Shown here in pieces: positions 1 through 9,613 of a stretch of DNA of 33,465 bases (position 1 is its first letter; each line of letters begins with the position of its first letter). The notes under the pieces were generated by a model, which saw only the letters and a list, made by a program, of their open reading frames with translations, was not told the DNA's origin and did not search any database. The DNA comes from Candidatus Babelota bacterium (lineage in GTDB: Bacteria; Babelota; Babeliae; Babelales; Babelaceae). The DNA lies in assembly GCA_013815795.1 (NCBI GenBank), contig JACDFK010000007.1, positions 1 through 33,465 of the forward strand. The letters are read 5' to 3'. A program made the position numbers and the translations under genes.

Positions 1-239
1 AGCGTACCCTCTAACCAGGAAGGGATTTCCCCTTGGATACCGAGCTCAGGAAGAACAGTTTCTTTATCCAATGAAGTAAATTTTAACAGCTCTGGATGAG
101 CCGAAACCTTTTCTTTATGCTCTTTAAGTACCTTTTTAAAAACTACTTTTTTGTGGTTCCAATAGTAAAGATCATAGGCAGCTACCAATGTACCTACCAC
201 CGCTATAGAAATACCAACTTTTTTTATATATCGTTTCAT
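1..239 (-). CDS. Partial CDS (5' end; truncated by window edge): putative carotenoid oxygenase-family protein with N-terminal membrane anchor
   Basis: Manual reverse-strand translation from ATG at 239, no stops: MKRYIKKVGISIAVVGTLVAAYDLYYWNHKKVVFKKVLKEHKEKVSAHPELLKFTSLDKETVLPELGIQGEIPSWLEGT... The 'LPELGIQGEIPSWLEGT' segment resembles the N-terminal 'G.IP.WL.GTL.RNGP' motif of carotenoid cleavage oxygenases. Absent from ORF track because truncated. Confidence 0.55.
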   Translation of the reverse strand, partial: MKRYIKKVGISIAVVGTLVAAYDLYYWNHKKVVFKKVLKEHKEKVSAHPELLKFTSLDKETVLPELGIQGEIPSWLEGT

Positions 240-954
240 CAAAAAACCCCGTTTGTTGTACTATTAATTAAATCTAACTTAGTTAGATTTAATTTCAAAT
301 GTTAGAATATGTCAAATTATGTATTTTCATTGGGAACAAATCATCAGATTTATACGAAATTCATTACCATTATAAAACCAAAAAGATAGAATAAAGACCT
401 CGTTACTATGGTGATCTACTAGAAAAATACAACGTTCTTATGACCTTTTCTATAAAAAAACAGATAGAAACATTCCCCCTTTTTAACCCTTTTATAGAGA
501 GAGCATTACCATTGAGTTTTTACAAACAGTAGAACTCATGCGAGGGCCTGAAGCCTCCTTCACGGCGAGCCATGTACTCTACTACTGGCCACGACACTCT
601 TATTCATAATTTCCTAGCACGAAAAAGGTCTGGAATGTAAAGATCTCTAATCTTTCTAGGAAATTATGGAAAGAGAGTTAGTGAATTATTGATTAACTTG
701 TAAAAAAAAGTATAGAGTAAAAAGAGTATGAGAAATGAGAGAAAAGTTATACGGCTAAAATTGCTTCCTCCTCTAAAAACCTGGTAACCAGCACGCTGAT
801 TATCTTCTTTAACCGGTTTTTAGATAAAGAGCACAATTTTCGTTTTTTCTCGTAAAGTGCAGAAATTCAGGGGGTTTATACAGTAAAATGTGTAAACGAA
901 CACCGGGCACGTGAACCAAAGGAAAATAATATTTTTGTAAGTAAGGAGATACTG

Positions 955-2538
955 ATGAATCGGATGAAGACGCTTTTGTATTGTGTACTTATTAATGGAC
1001 TTTTTTTGATTTCGGGAGATCTTTCAGCCTGGCCTAGCGGTTCAGATTTATACTCAGGAACAACCTCTTCTAATTTTATTACTCGCTGGGGATTTCAGCT
1101 TTTGTGTAACCATCAGTTCGATCCAAGAACCGGCAAAAACGATTGGGCGACCACTATGGCTCCCGGCGGCGTTAGCTTCGATCCTGCAGTTGTTAAAGCG
1201 GGTGATATAATTTTTGTAAGGAAAATAGAACTTTTTATGCAAATGATGCATCCTCAAATTACCGTGCCTTATATAATTATTACTCATGGAGATTTTCTTG
1301 AAACAAATGAAGACGAAAAACTCCGCTATTTAGACCATGAAAAAATTATCGCCTGGTTTTCTATTCATCCGCCAAAAGCATGGCATATAAAGTATTTCCC
1401 TATTCCCTTAGGAGTGTATCAAAAAAAAGACCTCTTTGTTCGACAAAAAGAGCTGAGCGCTTTGTTTAAACAGTTACGAGATAAGCCTAAGACACATTTA
1501 CTTTCTGGAATTTTTGATACTACACTCGTCCCCGAAAGAGCAAAACTTGCAAAACTTTTTAAAGAAAAGCCTTTTTATACAGCAAGTAAATCCGGTATGT
1601 CGTTTGAACGCTATATGAAAACACTTGCTTCAAGTGTCTTTACGCTTTCCCCTCGTGGTTGGGGACCGGATTGCTATAGAACGTGGGAAGCTCTTTTAGT
1701 AGGAACCATACCCATTGTCAAAAGAGGAGAATCTGGTATTCTAGAGCGTGCAAAAAATAATCTTCGTAACTATTTTTTCCCTTTTAATGAAACAATTCAT
1801 GCTCAGTTAGATAGACTTTACGATAATTTGCCGGTGCTTGTGATTGATGACTGGGATGAGATTACTGAAGAATTTTTAAAAAAGAAATATAAAGAGATAA
1901 CCTCAAAAAAATATAATATAAATATGCTCTACATCGAATACTGGCACAATATTATTTTAACAGTTCAAAAAGAATATTTAAAAAACTATATATCACACCC
2001 CCCTCAGCTTACTAAAACAGTGAAAAAAAATGATAAAGAATCCTCGAATGCTCACCCTGCACGCCTAAAAAAGTCCAAACAAAAGGCGGTAGCACTAAAC
2101 AAAACAGAAAAAGAAACCGATATAGGAGTCTCCACTGCTCAAAGTGAGTATCTGCTTAAGCGTAAAGAAAACCCTTTAAATGCTCCTATGACAGACATAA
2201 CTATACCTTTGACAGATAAAGAGAATCTGAAATATTTATATAATGATTCCAACGAGTATCTTAGGAAACCACAATACAATCCGGCCTTTACAGTGCAAAA
2301 AGACACAGAACTCACTGCGGCTCAAATCTTATATCTAAATAAATATAAGCTTAATTCCTCACCGCTAGAAAAAACAGAGAAAGAGAACGATAAAGAACTG
2401 TATACCGCTGAAAACGAATTTATACATAAAGTTAAAGCATCTTCTTCGCGAAGAAAAAGAAGGAAAGAGAGAAATAAAAAACTTTCTGCTGAAATAGAGG
2501 AATACGCAAAAAAGCTTGACCAAAATGTAGTAGTTTAA
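955..2538 (+). CDS. Exported exostosin-like (GT47-type) glycosyltransferase with C-terminal degenerate repeats
   Basis: 527 aa ORF, aaggag upstream of ATG, N-terminal signal peptide (LLYCVLINGLFLISGDLSA). 'FTLSPRGWGPDCYRTWEALLVGTIPIVKRGESG...LPVLVIDDWDEITEEFL' is typical of the exostosin C-terminal donor-binding region. Confidence 0.75.
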   Translation: MNRMKTLLYCVLINGLFLISGDLSAWPSGSDLYSGTTSSNFITRWGFQLLCNHQFDPRTGKNDWATTMAPGGVSFDPAVVKAGDIIFVRKIELFMQMMHPQITVPYIIITHGDFLETNEDEKLRYLDHEKIIAWFSIHPPKAWHIKYFPIPLGVYQKKDLFVRQKELSALFKQLRDKPKTHLLSGIFDTTLVPERAKLAKLFKEKPFYTASKSGMSFERYMKTLASSVFTLSPRGWGPDCYRTWEALLVGTIPIVKRGESGILERAKNNLRNYFFPFNETIHAQLDRLYDNLPVLVIDDWDEITEEFLKKKYKEITSKKYNINMLYIEYWHNIILTVQKEYLKNYISHPPQLTKTVKKNDKESSNAHPARLKKSKQKAVALNKTEKETDIGVSTAQSEYLLKRKENPLNAPMTDITIPLTDKENLKYLYNDSNEYLRKPQYNPAFTVQKDTELTAAQILYLNKYKLNSSPLEKTEKENDKELYTAENEFIHKVKASSSRRKRRKERNKKLSAEIEEYAKKLDQNVVV

Positions 2539-2892
2539 AGAATACTACTACCGATCAAGCGACATTTCATTCTTCTCAAGAACCTCTGCATAATGAGTCG
2601 GATGCAAAAAGTTTTCAACTTAAAAAAAGCTTGATGGAGAAGCATACCCTCAGAACATTTGACAGATATCTTACTTATAAACTCACTAACATAAAAATTA
2701 AAAGATTATGAGTAAGATATCAAAAACCGCGGTGAAGAGCAGGCACTAGTTATAGAGCATAGGAGGATGACCTATTCATCTACATGGCTTTTAACGCACC
2801 TAAGGCAAAAACCTCTGACACAGTCAATCAGAAAGAAGCATATTCGCCAAAATCTAAAAATTCATACGCTAAATCGCATAGTTTAAACTGAT

Positions 2893-2919
2893 CCCGCTCT
2901 ACTGTTTTAGTAGAGCGGG
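2893..2919. terminator. Hairpin: cccgctctact-gtttt-agtagagcggg
   Basis: Perfect 11-bp GC-containing stem, 5-nt loop, downstream of the exostosin-like gene; no strong U-tract. Confidence 0.5.
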
Positions 2920-3219
2920 GCCTAAAAACTTCTTGAACTAGTGTAACATTGCTTGTTATATGGTAAATCTACTTATGCCTTTTTTTTCAAAAACTATTGA
3001 TCTGCTTATAAGAAAAAGCATACAATAAAACTACGTTAACCATCATACCTAAGCGTGGCAACTACAAGCTTCCTTAAAAATTTAAAATAAAAGAAGTTTT
3101 TATAAAGCGAGGCACGAACACTGTTTTATAGGAACCTAAAAATGATGTGTTTAAAATAAGAGTATAAATCTTTTAGAAACCAGAGAATAACAGTATAAAG
3201 CAACAAAGAAGGAGTTCTT

Positions 3220-4146
3220 ATGAGACAGTTATCTATACCACTTTTTTATATTTTTCTTTTAGGAATACCATCAACCCTCACGTGCGTGGAATCTACCAAT
3301 AAAGCTCCCTTTTCTAAGAAAATAGATTTTTTTAAGTCTATGAACTGGGGTAAAAAGGGTAATCACCAAATTAATGAAAAACTTCCACGGCTAAAGTTAC
3401 TAAAGGCTCTCTATGATCGAAATGATGCAAGTCAAAAAGCTGTTCAAGGTAAAGCTGTAATACCAAAAATAGTACACCAAATATGGGTCGGTCCCAAAAC
3501 ACCTCCCGCAATTTTCCAAAAATCCCTTGAAAGTATACATAAATATCTGCCGGGATGGGAATATAAACTATGGACCGATGCTGATATTCCAAGCCTAAAA
3601 CTCTATAACCAAAAGTTTTATGACTTATCAAAAAACTATGGCGAAAAAGCTGATATTCTTCGTTATGAAATTTTATATAGATATGGTGGAATATACCTTG
3701 ATGTAGATTTCGTCTGCTTAAAGCCTTTTGATGATCTTCTTCAGTATGATCTATGGACTTCCATCTATCCACCTGACTCTAACGCCGATATAGGAAACTC
3801 TATTATAGGAACTATACCAGAACATCCTCTTTTATGGGACTGCGTCGTAACACTAAAAGATGATTGGTACTCCTTTAACACGGGACATTTACTGGATGTA
3901 GTTTATAAAGCTGGTCCTGTACATTTTCAAAAATCTTTTATGAAATTTATTAATGATAACACTACCAATATTATCGCCTTTCCTGCATCCTATTTTTATC
4001 CTGTCGACTTTAAAAGTAGACCGTCTAAATCAAAAAACTCTGCTAAAAAACGTGAGGATAAGATCACCTCAATGATCAAGCCTGAAAGTTATGCTATACA
4101 CTATTGGGCAGGATCCTGGTGGAACGCTAAAGTAAAAAACAAGTAA
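3220..4146 (+). CDS. Exported DXD-motif glycosyltransferase (Gly_transf_sug / OCH1-like)
   Basis: Signal peptide MRQLSIPLFYIFLLGIPSTLTC; 'IPKIVHQIWVGPKTPP...WEYKLWTDADIP...YGEKADILRYEILYRYGGIYLDVDFVCLKP' is the DXD sugar-transferase signature; AAGGAG upstream of ATG. Confidence 0.85.
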   Translation: MRQLSIPLFYIFLLGIPSTLTCVESTNKAPFSKKIDFFKSMNWGKKGNHQINEKLPRLKLLKALYDRNDASQKAVQGKAVIPKIVHQIWVGPKTPPAIFQKSLESIHKYLPGWEYKLWTDADIPSLKLYNQKFYDLSKNYGEKADILRYEILYRYGGIYLDVDFVCLKPFDDLLQYDLWTSIYPPDSNADIGNSIIGTIPEHPLLWDCVVTLKDDWYSFNTGHLLDVVYKAGPVHFQKSFMKFINDNTTNIIAFPASYFYPVDFKSRPSKSKNSAKKREDKITSMIKPESYAIHYWAGSWWNAKVKNK

Positions 4147-4168
4147 AAAACAACATAAAAGATCAAAC

Positions 4169-4196
4169 CAGGAGACTCTCTCAAAAGGGTCTCCTG
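4169..4196. terminator. Hairpin: caggagac ... gtctcctg
   Basis: 8-bp stem immediately downstream of the 3220-4146 CDS. Confidence 0.4.
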
Positions 4197-4828
4197 AACT
4201 CTCTAAACGTGTATAAAAAGCATCAAAAAACTTAATTTTTTCTAAGATACCAGATAAAGTAAACTTCTCATAACACGATTACTAGTAAAAACTAACAGGT
4301 ACAAGACAGGTGCTGTAACTATTTTTGTTGCTACTTATTCGATTAAAGGAATTGCTTCGTTAGAACTGAATTAGTTCTTTTCTTCTAACGGAAAAACTGC
4401 TCCGATTGTTAAAAAGTTTAATTTCATTAGACAAATCACAACCACTCAGAAGCACCTAACCTCACCGTGTGCTATTCGAGCGAAAAGCCATACAAGCTTT
4501 CCCCTACTATACGACCTAAAGATTAGAAAAGAGCATTGCGAAAAACGAGCAGCCCCTATTGGAGTATGAAATCCTTTAAAATCTTTAGGAAACTGTCCGT
4601 TAAAACCTTCTCGTTTGGTACCTCTACTATAAAGGCCAGACTTTCACCGTCGATGCCCTGCTTTAATGAAAATCACCCATTTTTCAGAATGAAATGAGAG
4701 AAAAATCTGTTTAGAGCTCACAAAACAGACGTGAACTTCTTCAAAATTCAGCTCTATAAGTAGTTTAAAAAAAGGTCTACCAAAAATCTACGATAGTAGA
4801 GCACCTATTTTTCTTACACTACACTACT

Positions 4829-5335
4829 TCACTCTTTCGGTAAAAGATCAGCATTCTTAATAAGAGTCTCAATGGCTTGAGCTGCCGCTACGCGCTCCAC
4901 AGCAACATAATGCATTCCTTGTTTTGCTGTTAAGTATCCCGAGTAAGCAATATATAATTTCATTAAAAAAGGCATTATAGAGGTGCTTTTTAGAGCTTGA
5001 TTTTCCTCAAAAAAAGGTTCATTGTGGAGCTTATTAAGGTCTCTATATATATCAGATACTACGAATGCTCCTCCTAGAAATCTTACATAAGAAAATACTT
5101 GCGTATAAAAGTGAGCAGACTTCAACACCTGCTCTGTTCTTTTTTCTGCCTTTATCAGGAGACATTCTCTTATAATTTCATCCAGAGCGCCATCTCTCTT
5201 TAAAAGATAGGTCGTTCTCTCTACATCTCCCTGCTGGACCGCCGCGCTTAACTCTTTGTAGTCCTGCTTAGCATAAGTAATAGCACAAGAAGACATCATA
5301 CAAAGAAGGCTTACAGCTGTATATTTTTTTACCAT
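4829..5335 (-). CDS. Small exported ankyrin-like protein with C-terminal hydrophobic hairpin (type A, copy 1)
   Basis: Signal peptide (MVKKYTAVSLLCMMSSCAITYA), 'YKELSAAVQQGDVERTTYLLKRDGAL' ankyrin-like helix pair; clear paralog of 6257-6790. Confidence 0.7.
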   Translation of the reverse strand: MVKKYTAVSLLCMMSSCAITYAKQDYKELSAAVQQGDVERTTYLLKRDGALDEIIRECLLIKAEKRTEQVLKSAHFYTQVFSYVRFLGGAFVVSDIYRDLNKLHNEPFFEENQALKSTSIMPFLMKLYIAYSGYLTAKQGMHYVAVERVAAAQAIETLIKNADLLPKE

Positions 5336-5484
5336 TTTTTTCCTTATATCGGTATCGCTCTTAAATAATTATAAGTAACACGTACAAGAGAATACTATCA
5401 ATCATCCTCTCACAACAGTTTTCATCGTACCACATACCCTAAAAACTTTGGTGTGGTTTTAAACTGTTCAAAAGACACTGCATA

Positions 5485-6162
5485 TTACTCTATAGCGTTC
5501 GTTGTACCCTCATGTGCACCACGAACTTCTTCATGTAATGAAAGATCTGAAACAGCCAATTCATCGCTTTGACCTGATGAAAAAACAGTATCAGTTATAG
5601 TTTCTAATACTCCATCTTTTTTTTCCCCATCAGTCAAAAATCTTTTAACTACACTTTGTAGGTGTTTTGCACTCTTTTCGCGAGCGTTAAATGCACTGGT
5701 GCATTTCCAACCTCGTAATGCAAGAAAAACTCCCAGCGATGCTAAAACAGTTCCACTAGCTGCATTAAAAGACATGGATGTATCGTGAATCAGCTTATTG
5801 TTTCTCCATTGAGTAAAAGGATTTTCACTTTCGTTTAATCGGTTCCAAAAACTCGGCCACTTCTTATAAAGCTGGGAAACCCCATAAGACCCTCCGATTA
5901 TTCCCAGAATAAAGGCTCCACCATCCCATATATTTGGTCTTAATGAAACTGTCTCTTGAGAGCTGCATACTTCTTCTACTGCAAGTACGAGCAACTCTTT
6001 ACTTTTCGTATCGGTAAGAGGATGTTTTTCTAACAACTTTTTTACACGTGTTGTATCCATATTTTCAACTGCCACAAGCAGTTTAGCCAGAGTGCGACGA
6101 TCAGTTGAACAAATAAAATTCACCGAAGCACATAATAAACCTATCACCATATATTTTTTCAT
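5485..6162 (-). CDS. Small exported ankyrin-like/TM protein (type B, copy 1)
   Basis: Start trimmed from 6222 to ATG at 6162 (MKKYMVIGLLCASVNFICS), preceded by agaagga on the coding strand; paralog of 6943-7566. Confidence 0.7.
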   Translation of the reverse strand: MKKYMVIGLLCASVNFICSTDRRTLAKLLVAVENMDTTRVKKLLEKHPLTDTKSKELLVLAVEEVCSSQETVSLRPNIWDGGAFILGIIGGSYGVSQLYKKWPSFWNRLNESENPFTQWRNNKLIHDTSMSFNAASGTVLASLGVFLALRGWKCTSAFNAREKSAKHLQSVVKRFLTDGEKKDGVLETITDTVFSSGQSDELAVSDLSLHEEVRGAHEGTTNAIE

Positions 6163-6256
6163 CGTAAATCCTTCTACTATAGAATAACGTATGTTAGTTG
6201 CTTTGAAGCTATCACAATGCATCTATCTAATTTCAATTCTTTTGCTCATACTAGTC

Positions 6257-6790
6257 TTAGAGTCCACAAGCCTCTTCTTCAGGTAGTTCCGAAGCATTTT
6301 TAATAAGTGCCTCAATAGCTTGGGCTGTCATAAGGCGCTCAACAGTTATACAGTTCAATGCTTTTTTTGCGGTGCGGTATCCTACATACGCAATGAAAAA
6401 TTTCATCATAACGGGCACAATAGAAATTCCTTCTGAATGTCTCATTTGATTCTCGTTATTATCATCTGCTACTACAACCTGTTCCCTTTTAAGATCTTTA
6501 TACGTATCACACACCAATAAAGATCCCGCTAAAAATTTTAAACACTCAAATTTTTTACTATACGATGAACTACTCTTAAGTACAGCCTGTGTTTCTCTTT
6601 CAGCTTTTATAAGTAAGCATTCTTTCATTCTTACATCAAGAGCACCCTCTCTATTAAGAAGATAGGTCAACCGATTTACATCTCCGCCCAAAACTGCATC
6701 ACTCATCTGTTTATAGCTCTGCTTAGCGTGTACCATACATGAGGAACTAACTAGAAAAAGAAGGCCTATCACCTTATATCTATGTATCAT
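6257..6790 (-). CDS. Small exported ankyrin-like protein (type A, copy 2)
   Basis: Shares with 4829-5335 signal peptide style, 'KQ.YK..S.AV..GDV.R.TYLL.R.GALD...ECLLIKAE', 'MKL/FFIAY.GY.TAK' and 'VER...AQAIE.LIKNA..LP'. Confidence 0.7.
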   Translation of the reverse strand: MIHRYKVIGLLFLVSSSCMVHAKQSYKQMSDAVLGGDVNRLTYLLNREGALDVRMKECLLIKAERETQAVLKSSSSYSKKFECLKFLAGSLLVCDTYKDLKREQVVVADDNNENQMRHSEGISIVPVMMKFFIAYVGYRTAKKALNCITVERLMTAQAIEALIKNASELPEEEACGL

Positions 6791-6942
6791 TTTTTCCTTA
6801 ACTCTTTACATTAGTACGTGAACTGTATACCAACAACGAATATATTCAAACTATCTTCGATCCGTCCTCTTCTAGCTAACTATCACAATCCCAGAAAACA
6901 AAAGCCTTCTGTATGCTTATGCCGATCCAACAGTACATTTTC

Positions 6943-7566
6943 TTACTCGTGCCCTACTTCACTGTGCGCATTGCCTACACGACTAGTATCACTAAGAACG
7001 GAAGTTTCATTATTAGAAGCATTCCCTTCGCTTGCAATAAAAATATGAGTAAGAGCATTTTGAATCTCTTTAGCATTTTTGTTAAGACGCTTCAAAGCAC
7101 CAAATTTTTTCCAGCTTTGTGTTGTAAGATACACCCCAACTGATGTAATAAAAGAACCAATAGTTACACAGCCCACCGTCTCGATATCCACTCGATTGGT
7201 GTACTTGTTACGCTCTACAAACAATGATTCGCCGTCTTCAAATCTTGAATAAAGTGTAGAAAATGCATACAAAGAAGCCACCGCCCCCACTCCCGTAACT
7301 GTTAACCCTGAAAGAAAATTGAAAAAGTTACGTCCGCCTGTTGTCATACTATTTGTATGATTTTTAACAGATTTTTTTACTGCAGCTAAGAATCGTTCTT
7401 TACTCTTCATATCACTACTATCTTGAAGAGGTAGTAGTTGCAAAATCTGCTCTTTATCCATCTGCTCTATAGCAATGAGCATCGTAGCTTCATTACGCAG
7501 CGTATTCGCGCGTATCACAGTAACAGGAACACATAAAAAACCTATCAACATACACTTTTTCATCAT
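6943..7566 (-). CDS. Small exported ankyrin-like/TM protein (type B, copy 2)
   Basis: MMKKCMLIGFLCVPVTVIRA signal peptide; 'LLIAIEQMDKEQILQLLPLQDSSDMKSKERFLAAVKKS' parallels 5485-6162 'LLVAVENMDTTRVKKLLEKHPLTDTKSKELLVLAVEE'. Confidence 0.7.
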   Translation of the reverse strand: MMKKCMLIGFLCVPVTVIRANTLRNEATMLIAIEQMDKEQILQLLPLQDSSDMKSKERFLAAVKKSVKNHTNSMTTGGRNFFNFLSGLTVTGVGAVASLYAFSTLYSRFEDGESLFVERNKYTNRVDIETVGCVTIGSFITSVGVYLTTQSWKKFGALKRLNKNAKEIQNALTHIFIASEGNASNNETSVLSDTSRVGNAHSEVGHE

Positions 7567-8421
7567 ATTACCCCTTTGTACTAGATACTCGATTGTTTTA
7601 TCACTTAGAAAACCTCAGCGTACGCGTATTTATTCTTTAATAATTAGAAATTTACCTTTCAATTACCTCCTTCTGAATAAAATTGTCATTACCAAAACTG
7701 TATAATTTTTTCTTACAATCGAAAAATAGGAGATGCATAGAAAAAACCTCCTAAAATCGATCGTATAAAGAAATCATTCTTTACCTATACCTAAAAAAGA
7801 ACCGTTTCTTTTGTGGGGCAAAACTATACAATTTTAGATAACTAAATATGAAAGATTTCTTTTAAATCATCACGCTGTTTCTCTTTTTATAAGCACTGCA
7901 AGAAGTATCATTATATTTCATTAACGTGAGAGGGACTTTTCCCAATTAAGTTATTATACATTAAATACACCGTAAAGAAAAACAGTCTACGTTGAGTAAT
8001 GGCGCTCTTGTAGAAGGCCTCCTTTAGACAGTAACTATCATCCTATAGTGTGTTAGTATGCTCTTGTATACAGCAGAATTAAAAATGTTGAAGATTGTTT
8101 TTGAATTTCTTAATAAAAACATAAATTGATTAAATTTTTTTAAATTACACTAAAATAAAAAAATTATTGTAGTGTTGCGCTTTATAGATTCCCCTAAAAA
8201 CAGCACATATACTTTTATTGGTGACTTTATCTAAAACGTAAAAACTATAGATCAAGAGAGCAGTAAAGCCTCCTTGTATAAAACAACGCTTTAAGAGAAA
8301 CAGTTTGAAATTCTATCTGTGAATCAGATTACTAACCATCTTTTATTGATTTCTATCAAGTAAAAAGAATACAATAAAACCTAGAAAACTTTTACTTTTT
8401 ATCTTTATAGGAAATAACACT

Positions 8422-8778
8422 ATGCTTTTTTTCAATGAAAACATCGTAGAACTTGCAAGATTAAACACCTTTTTTAGAAAAGTGATTGCAACTACAGAAA
8501 GAACTCAAATCGTTCTTATGAACATAGAAATTAACTCAGAAATTGGAGAAGAACGTCATGAGGCAGACCAAATAGTTTTTTTTGTTTCAGGAGAAGGAAA
8601 AGCGATTATTAATGGAGAAGAGTCTCCGGTATTTCCTGGCCACTGTGTGATAGTACCCGCCGGGTCACTTCACAATTTTAAAAATACGGGAAAAGAAGAT
8701 TTAAAACTTTATACTCTCTATGCACCGCCTCAACATCCACATGGAGAAATCGATAAAACGGAAGAATCTGCTCGATAG
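8422..8778 (+). CDS. Cupin-domain protein
   Basis: 'GEERHEADQIVFFVSGEGKAIINGEESPVFPGHCVIVPAGSLHNFKNTG' is a cupin_2 core (H-x(n)-E, P-G-x(5)-P-x-G-x-x-H-x-x-x-N); aggaaa upstream. Confidence 0.85.
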   Translation: MLFFNENIVELARLNTFFRKVIATTERTQIVLMNIEINSEIGEERHEADQIVFFVSGEGKAIINGEESPVFPGHCVIVPAGSLHNFKNTGKEDLKLYTLYAPPQHPHGEIDKTEESAR

Positions 8779-8783
8779 ACTAG

Positions 8784-9613
8784 GCAGTATCGACATTTAA
8801 ATAAGCCACAAAAAAGAACAAGCTAAATAAATAAGCAATTCAAAATTGATTTTGGTTTTCTCATAACGAGTTGCAATTCTTCTAAAATTCTTGATCTTAT
8901 TGAAGAGACGTTCAATGAGATTACGTTTTTTGTAGAGACATTTATCATAATGTCGTTGCACAATTCTATTTGATCTAGGCGGTATCACAGCCTGAGCATT
9001 CATAGTTTTATTGATATACTCAACGATAAAGTCAGCGTCATATCCTCTATCAGCTAGGACATATTTAGTTTTTTGGTTCATTAAAAGAGGAATTGCTTGA
9101 GGAATATCATTTACTTGCCCTTCAGTGACAATAAAACGAAGAGGGAACCCAAGAGCAATGTATTTTAGTACTCAGTCCTCCTCTGGAACGCCCCAAAGCC
9201 TGGTTTTTTTTAAATGTAGCGGATTGTTTATGTGCTCGAACTATAGTTGAATCTATCATAAGATATTCATTCTTACGATCAGCGATCAATGTTTGAAAAA
9301 TCTTTTCCCAGATTTTGTTTTTTGCCCAACGAGCAAAACGTTTATGAACAGACTTATATTTGCCATTGCGTTCAGGCAAATCAGACCAGCGCGCTCCTGA
9401 TCGAATTATCCATAATACTCCATTTACAAAATTAAGGTTATCAACAGCATGTCTACCAGGATCTCCTTTTTTCCCGGGTACCAGTGATTCAATCTTACTC
9501 CATTGTTCTGTGGATAATTCATATCTCTTTGGCATACATTTATCCTCAGCTATAGCTTTTACATACTATTTAATTTAAATTATAAATTAATTCAAATTAA
9601 ATGTCGATACTGC
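8784..9613 (-). mobile_element. IS5-like insertion sequence (~830 bp) with terminal inverted repeats and flanking CTAG
   Basis: Left end gcagtatcgacatttaa (8784-8800), right end ttaaatgtcgatactgc (9597-9613), exact inverted repeats; ctag at 8780-8783 and 9614-9617 as possible 4-bp target duplication (or TA). Confidence 0.85.
8797..9535 (-). pseudogene. IS5-family transposase split into two frames
   Basis: N-terminal ORF 9535-9122 (MPKRYELSTEQWSKIESLVPG...GARWSDLPERNG...IDSTIVRAHKQSA...GRSRGGLSTKIH) and C-terminal ORF ending at 8797 (ALGFPLRFIVTEGQVNDIPQAIPLLMNQKTKYVLADRGYDAD...NRIVQRHYDKCLYKKRNLIERLFNKIKNFRRIATRYEK) are different frames of one transposase. Confidence 0.8.

Noticed and set aside
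96-305. 69-aa + strand ORF at the left edge
   Set aside because: Overlaps the better supported truncated minus-strand CDS (1-239) with membrane anchor and CCO-like motif.
3371-3772. 133-aa minus-strand ORF inside the DXD glycosyltransferase
   Set aside because: Antisense shadow ORF with no ribosome-binding site or recognisable domain.
4354-4390. Two mutually exclusive small hairpins (cgttagaa/ttctaacg and agaact/agttct) resembling an attenuator
   Set aside because: Short AT-rich stems, no adjacent downstream gene on the + strand and no leader ORF; not supportable as regulation.
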